From: Natrinema salifodinae
Lineage (GTDB): Archaea > Halobacteriota > Halobacteria > Halobacteriales > Natrialbaceae
Assembly (NCBI RefSeq): GCF_900110455.1
Contig: NZ_FOIS01000001.1
Coordinates: 496,001 to 560,000, forward strand
DNA: 64,000 nt
Direction: 5' to 3'
In this document: positions 51,249 through 60,188 of the stretch, in pieces
How the letters are laid out: each line of letters begins with the position of its first letter
How positions within the stretch are numbered: position 1 is the stretch's first letter
Program-made: the position numbers and the translations under genes
Notes under the pieces: model-generated
What the model was told of the DNA's origin: nothing
The model's database searches: none
What the model saw: only the letters and a program-made list of their open reading frames with translations

Positions 51249-52877
51249 TTAGTCGTCTCGGAACCCGAATCCGACGGTCTGGTCGTCGAGAACCTCCTGG
51301 CGCCTGTCGACCATCCCGACGTCCTCGTAGGAGGTCGGACCGGGAACCTGCTCGGCGTCGGGACCCGGCTCGTTGCCGAGATAGGTGACGTTCGGATTCG
51401 TTCCGATGTCCGCGAGGAGTTCGAACTCCGATTCGGGACCGTCGATGAACCCCTCGAACCGCTCCTGGGCGAGCTCTTCGTCGGGGCCCTGAAACTCCTC
51501 GTCGTCGCCCGGTTCTTCGGCGAGTTCGAGCCGAACGAGGGCGTCCTGGGCTTCGAGATTGACCTGCTCTTCGAGGGCACTCACGACGTCGAGGACCGTC
51601 TGCTCCTTGTCCGGCAAGCTATCGCCTGGCGGCGGGTCCTGCTCGTAGTCCTCCTGCGTGATCTCGACGGCCTTCGCGAGGGCGATCGACTCCTCGGAGA
51701 GCCCGTTGACGTTCTCGATGGCTGCGTCGAGGTCCGCGTCGTTGCCAAGCGAGGACTCGAGCTCGTCCTGCGACGGCAGTTGCGACTCCATTTGGATGAC
51801 CGTCCGCGCCCTGCTCGGGTTCTCCTGGTAGCGCTGCGGGTCGCTCGCGGGGTTGTTCTTGTCGCCGAACTGGATCACGTTCGGCGGGCAGGCCTGCTCG
51901 CAGGCGGTCGTGCCGACCAGCGACTCGCCGTGTTCGCCGTCCTGACGGACCGGGTCGAAGACGCACTTCGACATGACGCCCCGGGGCGCGCGTCGACTCA
52001 CCGGCCGTTCGCGGTCGTCGTATCTGGACTCCTGATCGAGTTCGTCCAGGTCGACGTCGGGTTCGTCCCACTGGAAGTAGTTGACGCCGTAGGGACAGGC
52101 AACCTGGCAGTACCGGCAGCCGATACAGACCTCGTAGTCGGTGAGGACGATTCCGTCCTCGTTGCGGGTGTGACGGGCCGTCGTCGGACAAACCTTCTCA
52201 CAGGGGGCGTCAGTACAGTGCTGACACGGTCGGACGAGGTAGTTGAAGTCGCGGACGCTGTCGAACTCGTCCGGTTCGGGAGACTCGACCTGTCCGTCTT
52301 CGAACGCGAGGACGTACATCCAGTTCGCGCCCTCGTCCCAGTTGTGCTCCTGGTTACAGGCGGTAACACAGGAGAGACAGCCGTCACAGTGCTCGAGGTC
52401 GATTGTCATTCCCCACTGCGTTCCCGATTCGGGCTCTTGGCTTTCCGACGTCTCTTCAGCGGCCATGTTCGGGGCCTCGTCGCCGCCCTGAGTCTCGGCC
52501 GTCCCCCAGGCGCTGAGACCGACGAATCCGGCACCCGCACCCGCCTTCTTGAGCATGTCCCGACGGGACTCGTCGTCCCCGAGGCCCGAGAGCATCGCTC
52601 CCAGTCCGCCCTCGTCGTCGCCGTCGTCCGGACTGGCGATCGGCCGCTCGTCCTCGCCGAACTCCTCCATCACCTCTTCGTGGTATCGCTCGTGGAACGC
52701 CTCCTCCGAGAGTTCCCCCTTGGTGACGCGCATGGCATCGCGCGCCATATCCATCCCGAGGTCCGTGTCGTACTCCGTCTCGTCGAGTAGATCCTCGAGA
52801 TCGTCTTGCCACGCCTCGCCGAGCGGATGGAACGTCTCGTCGTCGGCGGGCTCGTCCGATTTGTCAGCAGTCATCAC
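51249..52877 (-). CDS. 4Fe-4S iron-sulfur protein, DMSO/tetrathionate reductase B-subunit type, with internal Tat motif
   Basis: This is an electron-transfer subunit of a molybdopterin-type respiratory reductase. The 542 residues hold four cysteine clusters: CDGCLSCVTAC, CQHCTDAPCEKVCP, CIGCRYCQVACPYG, and CVFD followed by CEQACPPN. A Tat-like motif, SRRDMLKKAG, with a hydrophobic stretch is at residues 104-125, not at the N-terminus. About 100 acidic residues precede it. The C-terminal 190 residues form an acidic extension beyond the ferredoxin core. No molybdopterin subunit or membrane anchor gene lies next to it. Confidence 0.82.
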   Translation of the reverse strand: MMTADKSDEPADDETFHPLGEAWQDDLEDLLDETEYDTDLGMDMARDAMRVTKGELSEEAFHERYHEEVMEEFGEDERPIASPDDGDDEGGLGAMLSGLGDDESRRDMLKKAGAGAGFVGLSAWGTAETQGGDEAPNMAAEETSESQEPESGTQWGMTIDLEHCDGCLSCVTACNQEHNWDEGANWMYVLAFEDGQVESPEPDEFDSVRDFNYLVRPCQHCTDAPCEKVCPTTARHTRNEDGIVLTDYEVCIGCRYCQVACPYGVNYFQWDEPDVDLDELDQESRYDDRERPVSRRAPRGVMSKCVFDPVRQDGEHGESLVGTTACEQACPPNVIQFGDKNNPASDPQRYQENPSRARTVIQMESQLPSQDELESSLGNDADLDAAIENVNGLSEESIALAKAVEITQEDYEQDPPPGDSLPDKEQTVLDVVSALEEQVNLEAQDALVRLELAEEPGDDEEFQGPDEELAQERFEGFIDGPESEFELLADIGTNPNVTYLGNEPGPDAEQVPGPTSYEDVGMVDRRQEVLDDQTVGFGFRDD

Positions 52878-53380
52878 ACCACCCTGGCCAGTCTGTCGAA
52901 GCTCGAGTCACGTTCATTGCGGTCGTGTCCCAATTCGTACCACAAGAATTCGCATAGTGACCGCGCCTGCGAATGACGGGCCGCCCCCTCGGCGATTCGG
53001 GAATTGGGTCCGCGCGAAAACGGTCCTGAAATTTCCGCGGCGGACGGTTATATTCGCTCCATCGCCGGACTATCGATGCCGACCCGCCTGCGCCCGCGGC
53101 ACCGGTTCAACGCTCGCGGTTTCGATTCGGTGCTTGCGTTCGGCGACGCAGATATCGAACTGTTCAACCGAAATTCCCGAACCCGGTTTGAACCACCGAG
53201 TCACGTTACACCGCTCCGCGACGCTCGTCGGTTTGTGTCGCGAAGAAGCGCCGAGAGGGAGATTTGAACCACGCCCGAGAACCTGCGCTTCGCGCAGAAC
53301 CTCGGTCTAATTCAAATCATCGTTTGCATTCTTACGGCACAGACGACTCGCTTCGCTCATCGTTTTGTGTCGTGAAGAAG
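52878..53380. other. Intergenic stretch with a partial tRNA-Ser duplicate
   Basis: About 500 bases between the iron-sulfur gene and tRNA-Ser. It contains a direct repeat of the tRNA 3' end (53222-53269). It also contains a 63-codon frame (53076-53267) with a promoter-like GTTATATTC about 25 bases upstream; its basic composition argues against a haloarchaeal protein. No other gene was found. Confidence 0.5.
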
Positions 53381-53401
53381 CGCCGAGAGGGAGATTTGAA
53401 C
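53222..53401. repeat. Direct repeat pair, 48 bp, overlapping the tRNA-Ser 3' end (att-like)
   Basis: Copy 1 is 53222-53269 and copy 2 is 53354-53401, offset 132 bases, with 45 of 48 positions identical. Copy 2 covers the last 21 bases of the tRNA gene (T-arm and acceptor, minus strand) and 27 bases beyond its 3' end. This is the pattern left by site-specific integration into a tRNA gene and later loss of the element, or by local duplication. Confidence 0.7.
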
Positions 53402-53465
53402 TCCCGAGTCCGTGAGGACAGCAGATTTCGAATCTGCCGCCTTGGCCGGGCTAGGCTATCTCGGC
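53381..53465 (-). tRNA. tRNA-Ser (anticodon CGA)
   Basis: Read on the minus strand this 85-base gene folds fully. The acceptor pairs GCCGAGA with TCTCGGC and has discriminator G. The D-stem pairs GCCT with AGGC. The anticodon stem pairs GCAGA with TCTGC around loop TTCGAAA (anticodon CGA, for codon UCG). A long variable arm (GTCC/GGAC) and the T-arm GGGAG-TTCAAAT-CTCCC complete it. The long variable arm confirms serine. CCA is not encoded. Confidence 0.95.
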
Positions 53466-53595
53466 TCACCCGTACGTACCCGGGAGAGGTTTTTACCGGT
53501 TTCGATTTTTCTCCACCTCGTGACTGATTCACTCTCACTGGCGACGGCGGTTACCGGCGGTCGCCGACCCGATCCGAACCGATGGATCGCTCCGG

Positions 53596-56286
53596 TTAGC
53601 CCGTGTTCTTCATGCCGGCCGCGATTCCCTTGACCGTCAGCCGCAGCGTCCGTTCCTCGATGTCGGTCCGGTGGGTCTGGTTCAGCAGGTAGACCTGAAG
53701 GGTGTTCAGCGGGTCGACGTACGGGTTCCGGCGCTCGAGGTTTTCCCCGAGCCAGTCGCGGGTATGAAGCTGGTCACGTTGACCGATCTCCGTGATCAGT
53801 TCGGCCGCGCGCTCGTACTCGTCGGTCACCCGCGGGAAGAACTGCTCGCGCAGATCCGGCTCCGCCAGGTCGGCGTACTGCTCGGCGATTTCGAGTTCGG
53901 TCCGGGACAGCGAGAGCGCGGCGTTGTCCAGGGTCGTTCGGAAGAATGGCCACTCCTCGTACATCGCCTGGAGGGTCTCGATCGAGCCGCCCGCATCGAG
54001 GTAGGCCTCGATTCCGGAGGCGAGGGCGTACCAACCGGGGAGGATACACCGCGATTGCGTCCAGGAGAACACCCACGGGATCGCCCGGAGATCCTCGACG
54101 GTGCGCTCGCCCGACCGCGAGGCCGGCCGCGAGCCCAGATTGAGATCTTCGATGACGGTGATCGGCGTCGCTTGCTCGAAGTACTGGACGAACCCGTCGC
54201 TCTCTAAGAGGTCGCGGTACTCCTGCCGAGCGGCGTCGGCCATCGTCTCCATGGCGTCGATCCACTCCTCGTGGACCTCCTCTTCGGGCTGATCCATCGC
54301 GTACAGGCGCGCGCGCAACTGTGCGTTGACCATCTGCTCGATGTTGCGCTCGGCGATCCGCGGGTTGGCGTACTTCTCGGCGATCGCTTCCCCCTGCTCG
54401 GTAAACTTCACCTGGCCGGTCACGGTGCTGTTCGGAAGCGCCAGCAGCGCTTCGTTCATCGGGCCGCCGCCCCGCGAAATCGAGCCGCCGCGGCCGTGGA
54501 ACAGCCGCATGGTCACGTCGTGGTCATCGCAGATCTCGCCCAGCCGGCGCTGGTTCTTGTACAGCGACCAGTTCGCGGCGAGGAAGCCGTTCTCTTTGTT
54601 CGAGTCCGAGTACCCCAGCATGATCTCCTGGGTGCGCCCGCGCGCTTCCAGCGCCTGGCCGTAGGCCTCGTTCTCGAACAGCGTGCCCATGATTCGGCGC
54701 GCGCCCGACAGCGCGTACTCGGTCTCGAGCAGCGGGACGATATCGATCCCGCTGTGTTCGGGCAACGAGACGACGCCCGCCTGGTCGGCCAGGAACAGCA
54801 CCTCGAGGACGTGGCTGGGTTCTTCGGTCATCGAGATGCAGTAGGTGTCGATCGCGTGGACGCCGTACTCGCTTTGCCACGCCGCGAGGTTGTCGAACAG
54901 CCGGAGGACGCGCGCGGAGTCGTCCGACAGGTCTTCGGTCTCGGCGAGGTCGATCACGGGTTCGTCCTGAAGGACGGCGTCGGTCAGCCACTCGGCGCGT
55001 TCGTCCTCGGACATCGCGTGATAGTCGACGCCTTCCTGCTCGAGGGCTTCGGCAATGGCATCGGTGTGTTTCTGCTGGTGATCGCGGAGGTCGAGACTGG
55101 CCAGCGAGAAGCCGAAGGTCGCGACCTGGCGGCGGATCGGATCGACGTGGGCGTCGACGACGCTCTCGGCGCCGTTCTGGCGGAGGCTCTCGGCGATCGC
55201 CTCGAGATCGGCGAGCAGGTCGTCGACGTCGTCGTAGCCGCCAGGCCGGACGTCGCCGACGCGGTCGAGCCGTTCGCGCATGAGCTTGAGCTTCTGGCGG
55301 TAGGGCTCGTCGGGGTAGCGTTCCTCGGCGGTGCGGGCGCTGCCGGGCAGGCGCTCGCGGTCCTCCTCGAGCGAGGCCTGGAACGCGGAGCCTGGGTCGA
55401 TCCGGCTGCCGTCCTGACTCAAGACGCCCGAGAGGCGCTTGAGTTGCTCGCGGTACTTCTCGAGAACGACCGAGCGCTGGCGCTCGAGCGTATTCGCGGT
55501 GACTTCAGGGGTCACGAAGGGGTTCCCGTCCCGGTCGCTGCCGGCCCACGACCGGAACTCGAAGAGCTTCGGGATCTCGAGGCTGCCGTCGATTTCCTCG
55601 TCGATGGCGTCGGCGAGTTCGTCGTAGACTTCGCCGACGACGTCGAACAGCGTGTTCTCGAGGTACCACTGGACGTTGCGCGCTTCGTCTTCGGGCTCGG
55701 GCTGGCGGTTGCGCACCTGCGGGGTCTGCCAGAGGCTCGTCACTTCGGCGTCGATATCCCGCCAGATCTGGCCTTTTTCTTTCTCGGTCAGCAGCCGCTC
55801 GTCCAGCGTTTCGAGCTCCGTCGAGATGGTTCGGAGCTTCGACTTGACGGTCTTTCGCCTGGCCTCGGTGGGGTGGGCGGTAAACGTCGGCTCGATCAAC
55901 ACGTCGTCCAAGACCTGGCGGACGGTCTCGAGATCCTTCTCGCCGAGTTCGTCGGCGGCGGTCTCGAGGCTGTCCTCGAGGGTTCCGTCCTGGGAGTCGG
56001 TGCGGATGGTGCGGACGCGCTCGCGTTCCTCCGCGAGGTTGATCAACTCGAAGTAGGTGGTGAAGGATCGCGCGACGATCCGCTGGTTGTGGGGCGAGAG
56101 CCCTTCGAGTTCGGTGATCAGCGGTTCGCGGGAGTCGAGTTCGCCCGACCGGTAGTCGATGGCGGCCTGGCGAGCGGATTCGACCGTCTCGAAGCCCTTG
56201 CGAGAGGTTTGGGCTTCGATGACGTCTCCGAGCAACTCGCCGAGTTCCCGGACGTCCTGTCGGACGTCCCTGTTGTGAAGTCGCAT
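53596..56286 (-). CDS. ppc: Phosphoenolpyruvate carboxylase
   Basis: This enzyme fixes bicarbonate onto phosphoenolpyruvate to give oxaloacetate, refilling the citric acid cycle. The 896 residues contain the two active-site signatures: TAHPTEARRKT with the catalytic His, and the second region GYSDSNKENGFLAANW with FHGRGGSISRGGGP. The C-terminus ends in NTG, as in most members. The length is typical of the bacterial-type enzyme. The ATG at 56286 begins MRLHNRDVRQDV. The gene lies 130 bases from tRNA-Ser and is divergent from the aminotransferase cluster. Confidence 0.96.
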   Translation of the reverse strand: MRLHNRDVRQDVRELGELLGDVIEAQTSRKGFETVESARQAAIDYRSGELDSREPLITELEGLSPHNQRIVARSFTTYFELINLAEERERVRTIRTDSQDGTLEDSLETAADELGEKDLETVRQVLDDVLIEPTFTAHPTEARRKTVKSKLRTISTELETLDERLLTEKEKGQIWRDIDAEVTSLWQTPQVRNRQPEPEDEARNVQWYLENTLFDVVGEVYDELADAIDEEIDGSLEIPKLFEFRSWAGSDRDGNPFVTPEVTANTLERQRSVVLEKYREQLKRLSGVLSQDGSRIDPGSAFQASLEEDRERLPGSARTAEERYPDEPYRQKLKLMRERLDRVGDVRPGGYDDVDDLLADLEAIAESLRQNGAESVVDAHVDPIRRQVATFGFSLASLDLRDHQQKHTDAIAEALEQEGVDYHAMSEDERAEWLTDAVLQDEPVIDLAETEDLSDDSARVLRLFDNLAAWQSEYGVHAIDTYCISMTEEPSHVLEVLFLADQAGVVSLPEHSGIDIVPLLETEYALSGARRIMGTLFENEAYGQALEARGRTQEIMLGYSDSNKENGFLAANWSLYKNQRRLGEICDDHDVTMRLFHGRGGSISRGGGPMNEALLALPNSTVTGQVKFTEQGEAIAEKYANPRIAERNIEQMVNAQLRARLYAMDQPEEEVHEEWIDAMETMADAARQEYRDLLESDGFVQYFEQATPITVIEDLNLGSRPASRSGERTVEDLRAIPWVFSWTQSRCILPGWYALASGIEAYLDAGGSIETLQAMYEEWPFFRTTLDNAALSLSRTELEIAEQYADLAEPDLREQFFPRVTDEYERAAELITEIGQRDQLHTRDWLGENLERRNPYVDPLNTLQVYLLNQTHRTDIEERTLRLTVKGIAAGMKNTG

Positions 56287-56454
56287 GTGTCGTGGATGTG
56301 CGTGCCACGATAAAAATCCCCCGCAGAAGCACTGACGACCACATTCATCGTCTTCCGTGATAGTTATTGATGAGCGAGCCCGATCGAGAACCGACCGTTT
56401 CGACCCGGCACTTATCTTCAGAATTCCCGTTTCTCTGGAACCTCATACGGAATA

Positions 56455-56473
56455 ATTTACTACAAATGTAAAT
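56455..56473. promoter_or_regulatory. Inverted repeat ATTTAC-N7-GTAAAT in AT-rich island
   Basis: A perfect 6+7+6 inverted repeat inside the AT-rich part of the ppc-aminotransferase gap, about 170 bases before the ppc start. It may be an operator for either gene, or simply part of an AT-rich promoter. Confidence 0.3.
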
Positions 56474-56667
56474 CATATCTCTATCGTCGTCTTCTCGCTG
56501 TTTATGTACTCGTCGCTGCGACATTCAATTCGACTTGACGCATGGGACGAATTCGCGCGGCGGGGAGAGTCGCGCGCCTGATGCGCGCTCAGCTAGGAGC
56601 AGTTCTACTGCTTCCGGGTCCCCGTTCTATTCGACCGACCCGACCAGAATAGCTAAGAGCGTATGGG

Positions 56668-56683
56668 TGGCAATGTATTGCCA
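56668..56683. promoter_or_regulatory. 16-bp perfect palindrome TGGCAAT-GT-ATTGCCA at the aminotransferase promoter
   Basis: The palindrome spans 14 to 29 bases before the ATG at 56697 and contains a weak TATA-like ATGTATTG, so a protein bound here would control initiation. The symmetry is perfect over seven bases on each side of GT. Confidence 0.45.
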
Positions 56684-56696
56684 TGGTGATTCGGTA

Positions 56697-58025
56697 ATGT
56701 CGCGGCATGATGCTGTCTCGAACGAGACGCTCGAAACGCGGTACGACGAGTACATGATGCCGATCTGGAAGTCGCTGAACGTCCCGCTCCGGCGCGCGTC
56801 CGACTGTACCGTCGAGGACTTCGACGGGAACGAGTATCTCGACGTTTTCTCCGGGATTTCGGTCACGAACGTCGGACACCGGAACGACGCGGTCGTCGAC
56901 GCAGCGAAAGCCCAACTCGACGAGTTCGTTCACGGTTGTTCGTACGTCCACCCGAATCGACCGGTCGCCGACCTGGCCGAGCGAATTGCCGAGATCACCC
57001 CGGGCGATCTCCGAAAGAGCTTCTTCTGCAATTCCGGCACGGAGGCCGTCGAAGGCGCGATCAAACTCGCTCGAAAGTATACGGGGAGCAAGGAAGTGGT
57101 CGCCCTCGAGATGGGATTCCACGGGCGCACGCTCGGCAGCCTGGCGCTCACCGGGAACCACACCTACAAACGCGAGATGGGTCCCGCGATAAACGACGCG
57201 GTCCACGCGCCCGCTCCCTACCGCTATCGTTGGGGTGCCGACGCCGATTCGGAAGCCGCGTTCGCGGACCGCGCGGCGGCCGAGATCGAACACGTCATCG
57301 GGACGCACACGAGCGACGATCTCGCCGCGATCGTCGTCGAACCGGTCATGGGCGAAGGTGGTATCGTAGTGCCACCGAAGGGGTGGCTCGAGCGGGTCGC
57401 AGAGATCGCCCACGACCACGACGCGCTCCTGATCGCCGACGAGGTCCAGACGGGATACGGGCGGACCGGCTCGATGTTCGCCACCGAGCACTTCGACGCG
57501 ACCCCCGATATCCTCACGCAGGCCAAGGGGATCGCGAACGGGCTTCCCCTCGGCGCGTTCACGGCGTCGCCGGAGATCGCCGACGCCTTCGAGTCCGGCG
57601 ACCACCTCTCGACGTTCGGTGGCAACCCGGTCGCCTGCGCCGCCGCGCTCGCGACGATCGACGAACTCGAGGGTGGAATCGTCGCCGAGACAGCCGAGAA
57701 AGGCGCCTGGCTCGACGACGAACTCGCGGCGCTCGAGGACGACTTCGACGTCGTCGGCGACACCCGCGGACTCGGGCTCATGCAGGGCATCGAGCTCGTC
57801 GATCCGACCGAGACCGGGCCCCGGGGCGCCGCCCCGGCGCCCGCGAAGGCGCTCGCGGCGACCGTCGGCGACGAACTCCGCGATCGCGGGATCATCGTGG
57901 GCGTCGGCGGCTACTACAAGAACGTGGTGCGGTTCCAGCCGCCGCTGACGATCACGACCGACCAGCTCGACCGGACGCTCGGGGAACTCCGCGCCGTCCT
58001 CGAGGAGGTGACGGCCGATGCGTGA
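56697..58025 (+). CDS. Class III PLP-dependent aminotransferase
   Basis: This is an omega- or 4-aminobutyrate-type aminotransferase. The 442 residues show FSGISVTNVGHRN, FFCNSGTEAVEGAIKLARKY (PLP phosphate), GFHGRTLGSL, LLIADEVQTGYGRTG (PLP ring Asp) and ILTQAKGIANGLPLGA with the PLP-binding Lys. I chose the ATG at 56697 (MSRHDAVSN), which gives the normal family length; a start at 56673 adds eight residues. It overlaps the ureohydrolase start by eight bases, so the pair is an operon. A role in using amines or guanidino acids is likely from that pairing. Confidence 0.9.
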   Translation: MSRHDAVSNETLETRYDEYMMPIWKSLNVPLRRASDCTVEDFDGNEYLDVFSGISVTNVGHRNDAVVDAAKAQLDEFVHGCSYVHPNRPVADLAERIAEITPGDLRKSFFCNSGTEAVEGAIKLARKYTGSKEVVALEMGFHGRTLGSLALTGNHTYKREMGPAINDAVHAPAPYRYRWGADADSEAAFADRAAAEIEHVIGTHTSDDLAAIVVEPVMGEGGIVVPPKGWLERVAEIAHDHDALLIADEVQTGYGRTGSMFATEHFDATPDILTQAKGIANGLPLGAFTASPEIADAFESGDHLSTFGGNPVACAAALATIDELEGGIVAETAEKGAWLDDELAALEDDFDVVGDTRGLGLMQGIELVDPTETGPRGAAPAPAKALAATVGDELRDRGIIVGVGGYYKNVVRFQPPLTITTDQLDRTLGELRAVLEEVTADA

Positions 58026-59031
58026 CGAGCGTAATCAGTCTCGCGCCGGCGCGTTCAGAGAGCGTCACGCGGGCGCCGGCGTCGAACTCGCCTACGCCGG
58101 TCACCAGACGTTCCTCAAGGGTGACCCGCGGGACGTCGACGATCTCGACGACGTCGACGTCGCGGTCCTCGGCGCGCCCCTCGACGCCGCCGCGAGCAAC
58201 AGGCCAGGCGCCCGCTACGGGCCGGCGGCGATCCGGAAGGCGAGCGCCTGGTGGGCGTACCTCTCGGGGTACAAGGGCGGGCTGACGAACATGAACACGC
58301 GCGCTCAGGTCGACTTCAGCGACGTGACGGTCGCCGACTGCGGGGACGTCCCGGTCTTCCCGCAGGATCAGGAGACGTCCGCTGAGAGCATCACCGCCCA
58401 CGTCGCGACCGCGGCCGAGCAGGCGTTTCCGGTGCTGCTCGGCGGCGATCACTACTGTACGTATCCCTCCTATCGCGGCTTCGCCGAGGCGATCGACGCC
58501 GACAGCGTCGGGCTCGTCCAGATCGACGCGCACACGGATACCGCCGACGAGAGCCCGGTCCTCGGCGAGCACTTCCACGGCTCGTCCACCAGGCTGATCG
58601 CGGAGTCCGACTACGGCGACTACGAGACCGTCAGCCAGATCGGGATCCGCGGGTACGAGTCGCCCGGGTTCTTCGAGTTCGCCGAGGAGAGCGGCCTGAA
58701 CCTCTATACGATGCGAGACGTCCACGAGCGCGGGATCCGCGACGTCGTCGCCGACGCGATCGAGCGGGCGGCCGACGGCACCGACGCGGTTTACGTGACG
58801 TTCGACATCGACTCGGTCGATCCGAGCGTCGCGCCGGGGACGGGGACGCCGGAACCCGCCGGGCTCAGCAGCCGCCAGGCGCTCACCGTTATGGAACTGC
58901 TCGGGACGCACGACGCGGTCGGCGCCGCTGATCTCATGGAAGTCGCTCCCGAGTACGATCCCACGCAGTCGACCCAGACGCTGGCGGCGTACCTCCTCGT
59001 CACGCTCATCGAGCGGCAGTTCGCCGAGTGA
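58018..59031 (+). CDS. Ureohydrolase (agmatinase/guanidinobutyrase-like)
   Basis: This manganese- or nickel-dependent enzyme releases urea from a guanidino compound. The 337 residues have the complete metal set: LLGGDHYCT (His), QIDAHTDTAD (two Asp and His) and TFDIDSVDPSVAPGTG (two Asp). The substrate-side loop reads HFHGSSTRL rather than the more usual HGTPFR form, so agmatine is not certain. Guanidinobutyrate, guanidinopropionate or even guanidine remain possible. The start at 58018 lies inside the aminotransferase gene. The next gene (NrpR-type) is convergent, with only ten bases between. Confidence 0.87.
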   Translation: MRDERNQSRAGAFRERHAGAGVELAYAGHQTFLKGDPRDVDDLDDVDVAVLGAPLDAAASNRPGARYGPAAIRKASAWWAYLSGYKGGLTNMNTRAQVDFSDVTVADCGDVPVFPQDQETSAESITAHVATAAEQAFPVLLGGDHYCTYPSYRGFAEAIDADSVGLVQIDAHTDTADESPVLGEHFHGSSTRLIAESDYGDYETVSQIGIRGYESPGFFEFAEESGLNLYTMRDVHERGIRDVVADAIERAADGTDAVYVTFDIDSVDPSVAPGTGTPEPAGLSSRQALTVMELLGTHDAVGAADLMEVAPEYDPTQSTQTLAAYLLVTLIERQFAE

Positions 59032-59040
59032 CGCGAGACG

Positions 59041-60096
59041 CTACGGTCGCCGCGTCTGCACGGCGGCGACGGGTTCGAACCGCGAGCGAGGGACCAGGCC
59101 GGACAGCGTTTCCCACGACTCGGCGTACCCGTCGGCGACGAGCAGCGAGAGAACGAGTTCGCCGACCGCGCCGTAGGTCATCGACGCGAACCCCCAGCCC
59201 GGTTTCTCGGTCGGGAACGGGCCGTCCTCGCGCGGTTTCCGAACGTCGAAGACGCCGCCGAGTCGCTCGCGGGTTTCGATCGCCAGATCGACGGCCTCGT
59301 CGTATCGGGTAAGCGGGAACTCGCGGTTGTCGACGACGAACAGGGCGGGCACGGCGCTGTCGTCGAACGCGGGCCGAACCGCGGTTCGGCCGGCTTCGAT
59401 CAGGAGGCTGACGACGTCGACCGTCGATCCAGCGCCGCTGATCGCATCCGTATACCGGAGGATCGCGCCACCGTTGTCGGGATCGAACGATCCCTCGTGG
59501 GGAAACGCATCGGGATCGCGGCCCGGAGAGTACTCGACGATGCCGGCCGTCCGGAGGTCGGCATTGATACCTCGCGAGAGTAACACCCCGTCGAGCGTGA
59601 TGCTCGAGGGCGCGGAGAGCCGGACCAGGTCGGGCGATTCGGAGTCGGCGTCGACCAACGACGCGTCTTCGACCGCGATCCGGATCGGGCCGAGCGGCGT
59701 CTCGGCCAGCGGTTCGATCGCGTCCAGTGCGGCGTCGAGTTCCGCTCGCCGAACAGTGACCGAAGCGGCGATGATCTCACCGGTATCCTCGAACGGATCG
59801 TAGGTCACCCGGCCGGTCAGCGTCCTGATCCGCTCGCGGACCTGTTCGAGGCGGGCGCTGACGTGTCCGCGTTCGAGTTCCGACCGCCCTTTCGCGGTCA
59901 ACCGGCGTCCTTTCCCGGGGATCTTCTCGGTGTGACCGGCTTCGTCCAGGTCCGAGAGCATCAGCCGGACGGTGCGTCCCTTAATGGAATACCCGTGCCG
60001 GTTGAGCAGATCGACCAGGCGGATGCTGCCGATGGGTTCGTGGCCGTCGATGAGGCGGAGGAGATCGTACGCCCGACGGTCGAGATTTTCGGGCAT
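59041..60096 (-). CDS. NrpR-type transcriptional regulator (winged helix plus NrpR regulatory domain)
   Basis: In methanogens NrpR is a repressor of nitrogen genes that releases DNA on binding 2-oxoglutarate. The 351 residues contain an N-terminal RNase-R-type winged helix (residues 5-75, LDRRAYDLLRLIDGHE...) and a single NrpR regulatory domain from about 90 to 335. Some methanogen NrpR proteins have two such domains. On its strand GTTTATTGG (about 60118-60126) sits about 26 bases before the ATG, a good leaderless promoter. It is divergent from the symporter gene and convergent with the ureohydrolase, pointing to local nitrogen control. Confidence 0.85.
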   Translation of the reverse strand: MPENLDRRAYDLLRLIDGHEPIGSIRLVDLLNRHGYSIKGRTVRLMLSDLDEAGHTEKIPGKGRRLTAKGRSELERGHVSARLEQVRERIRTLTGRVTYDPFEDTGEIIAASVTVRRAELDAALDAIEPLAETPLGPIRIAVEDASLVDADSESPDLVRLSAPSSITLDGVLLSRGINADLRTAGIVEYSPGRDPDAFPHEGSFDPDNGGAILRYTDAISGAGSTVDVVSLLIEAGRTAVRPAFDDSAVPALFVVDNREFPLTRYDEAVDLAIETRERLGGVFDVRKPREDGPFPTEKPGWGFASMTYGAVGELVLSLLVADGYAESWETLSGLVPRSRFEPVAAVQTRRP

Positions 60097-60172
60097 GGCC
60101 CTACCGCTATCCTATAGTCCAATAAACGTGTCCGTTATCGGTGCGCTCCGTTCGACCATTTTTGCTGTGAGT

Positions 60173-60188
60173 TTCTCTCTCATGAGAA
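60173..60188. promoter_or_regulatory. Inverted repeat TTCTC-N6-GAGAA, candidate NrpR operator
   Basis: A perfect 5+6+5 inverted repeat directly abuts the TATA box of the symporter gene on the side facing the nrpR-like gene. The known methanogen NrpR operator has a 4+6+4 geometry (GGAA-N6-TTCC). The spacing is the same here but the half-sites differ, so the match is suggestive only. Confidence 0.45.

Larger units (their letters stand above)
56287..56696. other. Divergent intergenic region with two palindromes
   Basis: About 410 bases between the ppc start and the aminotransferase start. It holds an AT-rich island (56447-56480) with the inverted repeat ATTTAC-N7-GTAAAT and, close to the aminotransferase, a 16-base palindrome. 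The reading frame is open upstream to 56535 but lacks haloarchaeal coding character. Confidence 0.5.

Noticed and set aside
53076-53267. 63-codon frame with a promoter-like GTTATATTC about 25 bases upstream
   Set aside because: The product is strongly basic, unlike haloarchaeal proteins, and its end runs into the duplicated tRNA segment. The promoter-like box could drive a non-coding RNA, but nothing else supports that.
54271-56313. A 680-codon open frame on the plus strand
   Set aside because: It is wholly antisense to the phosphoenolpyruvate carboxylase gene, whose signatures are unmistakable. Long antisense frames are a normal by-product of high GC content.
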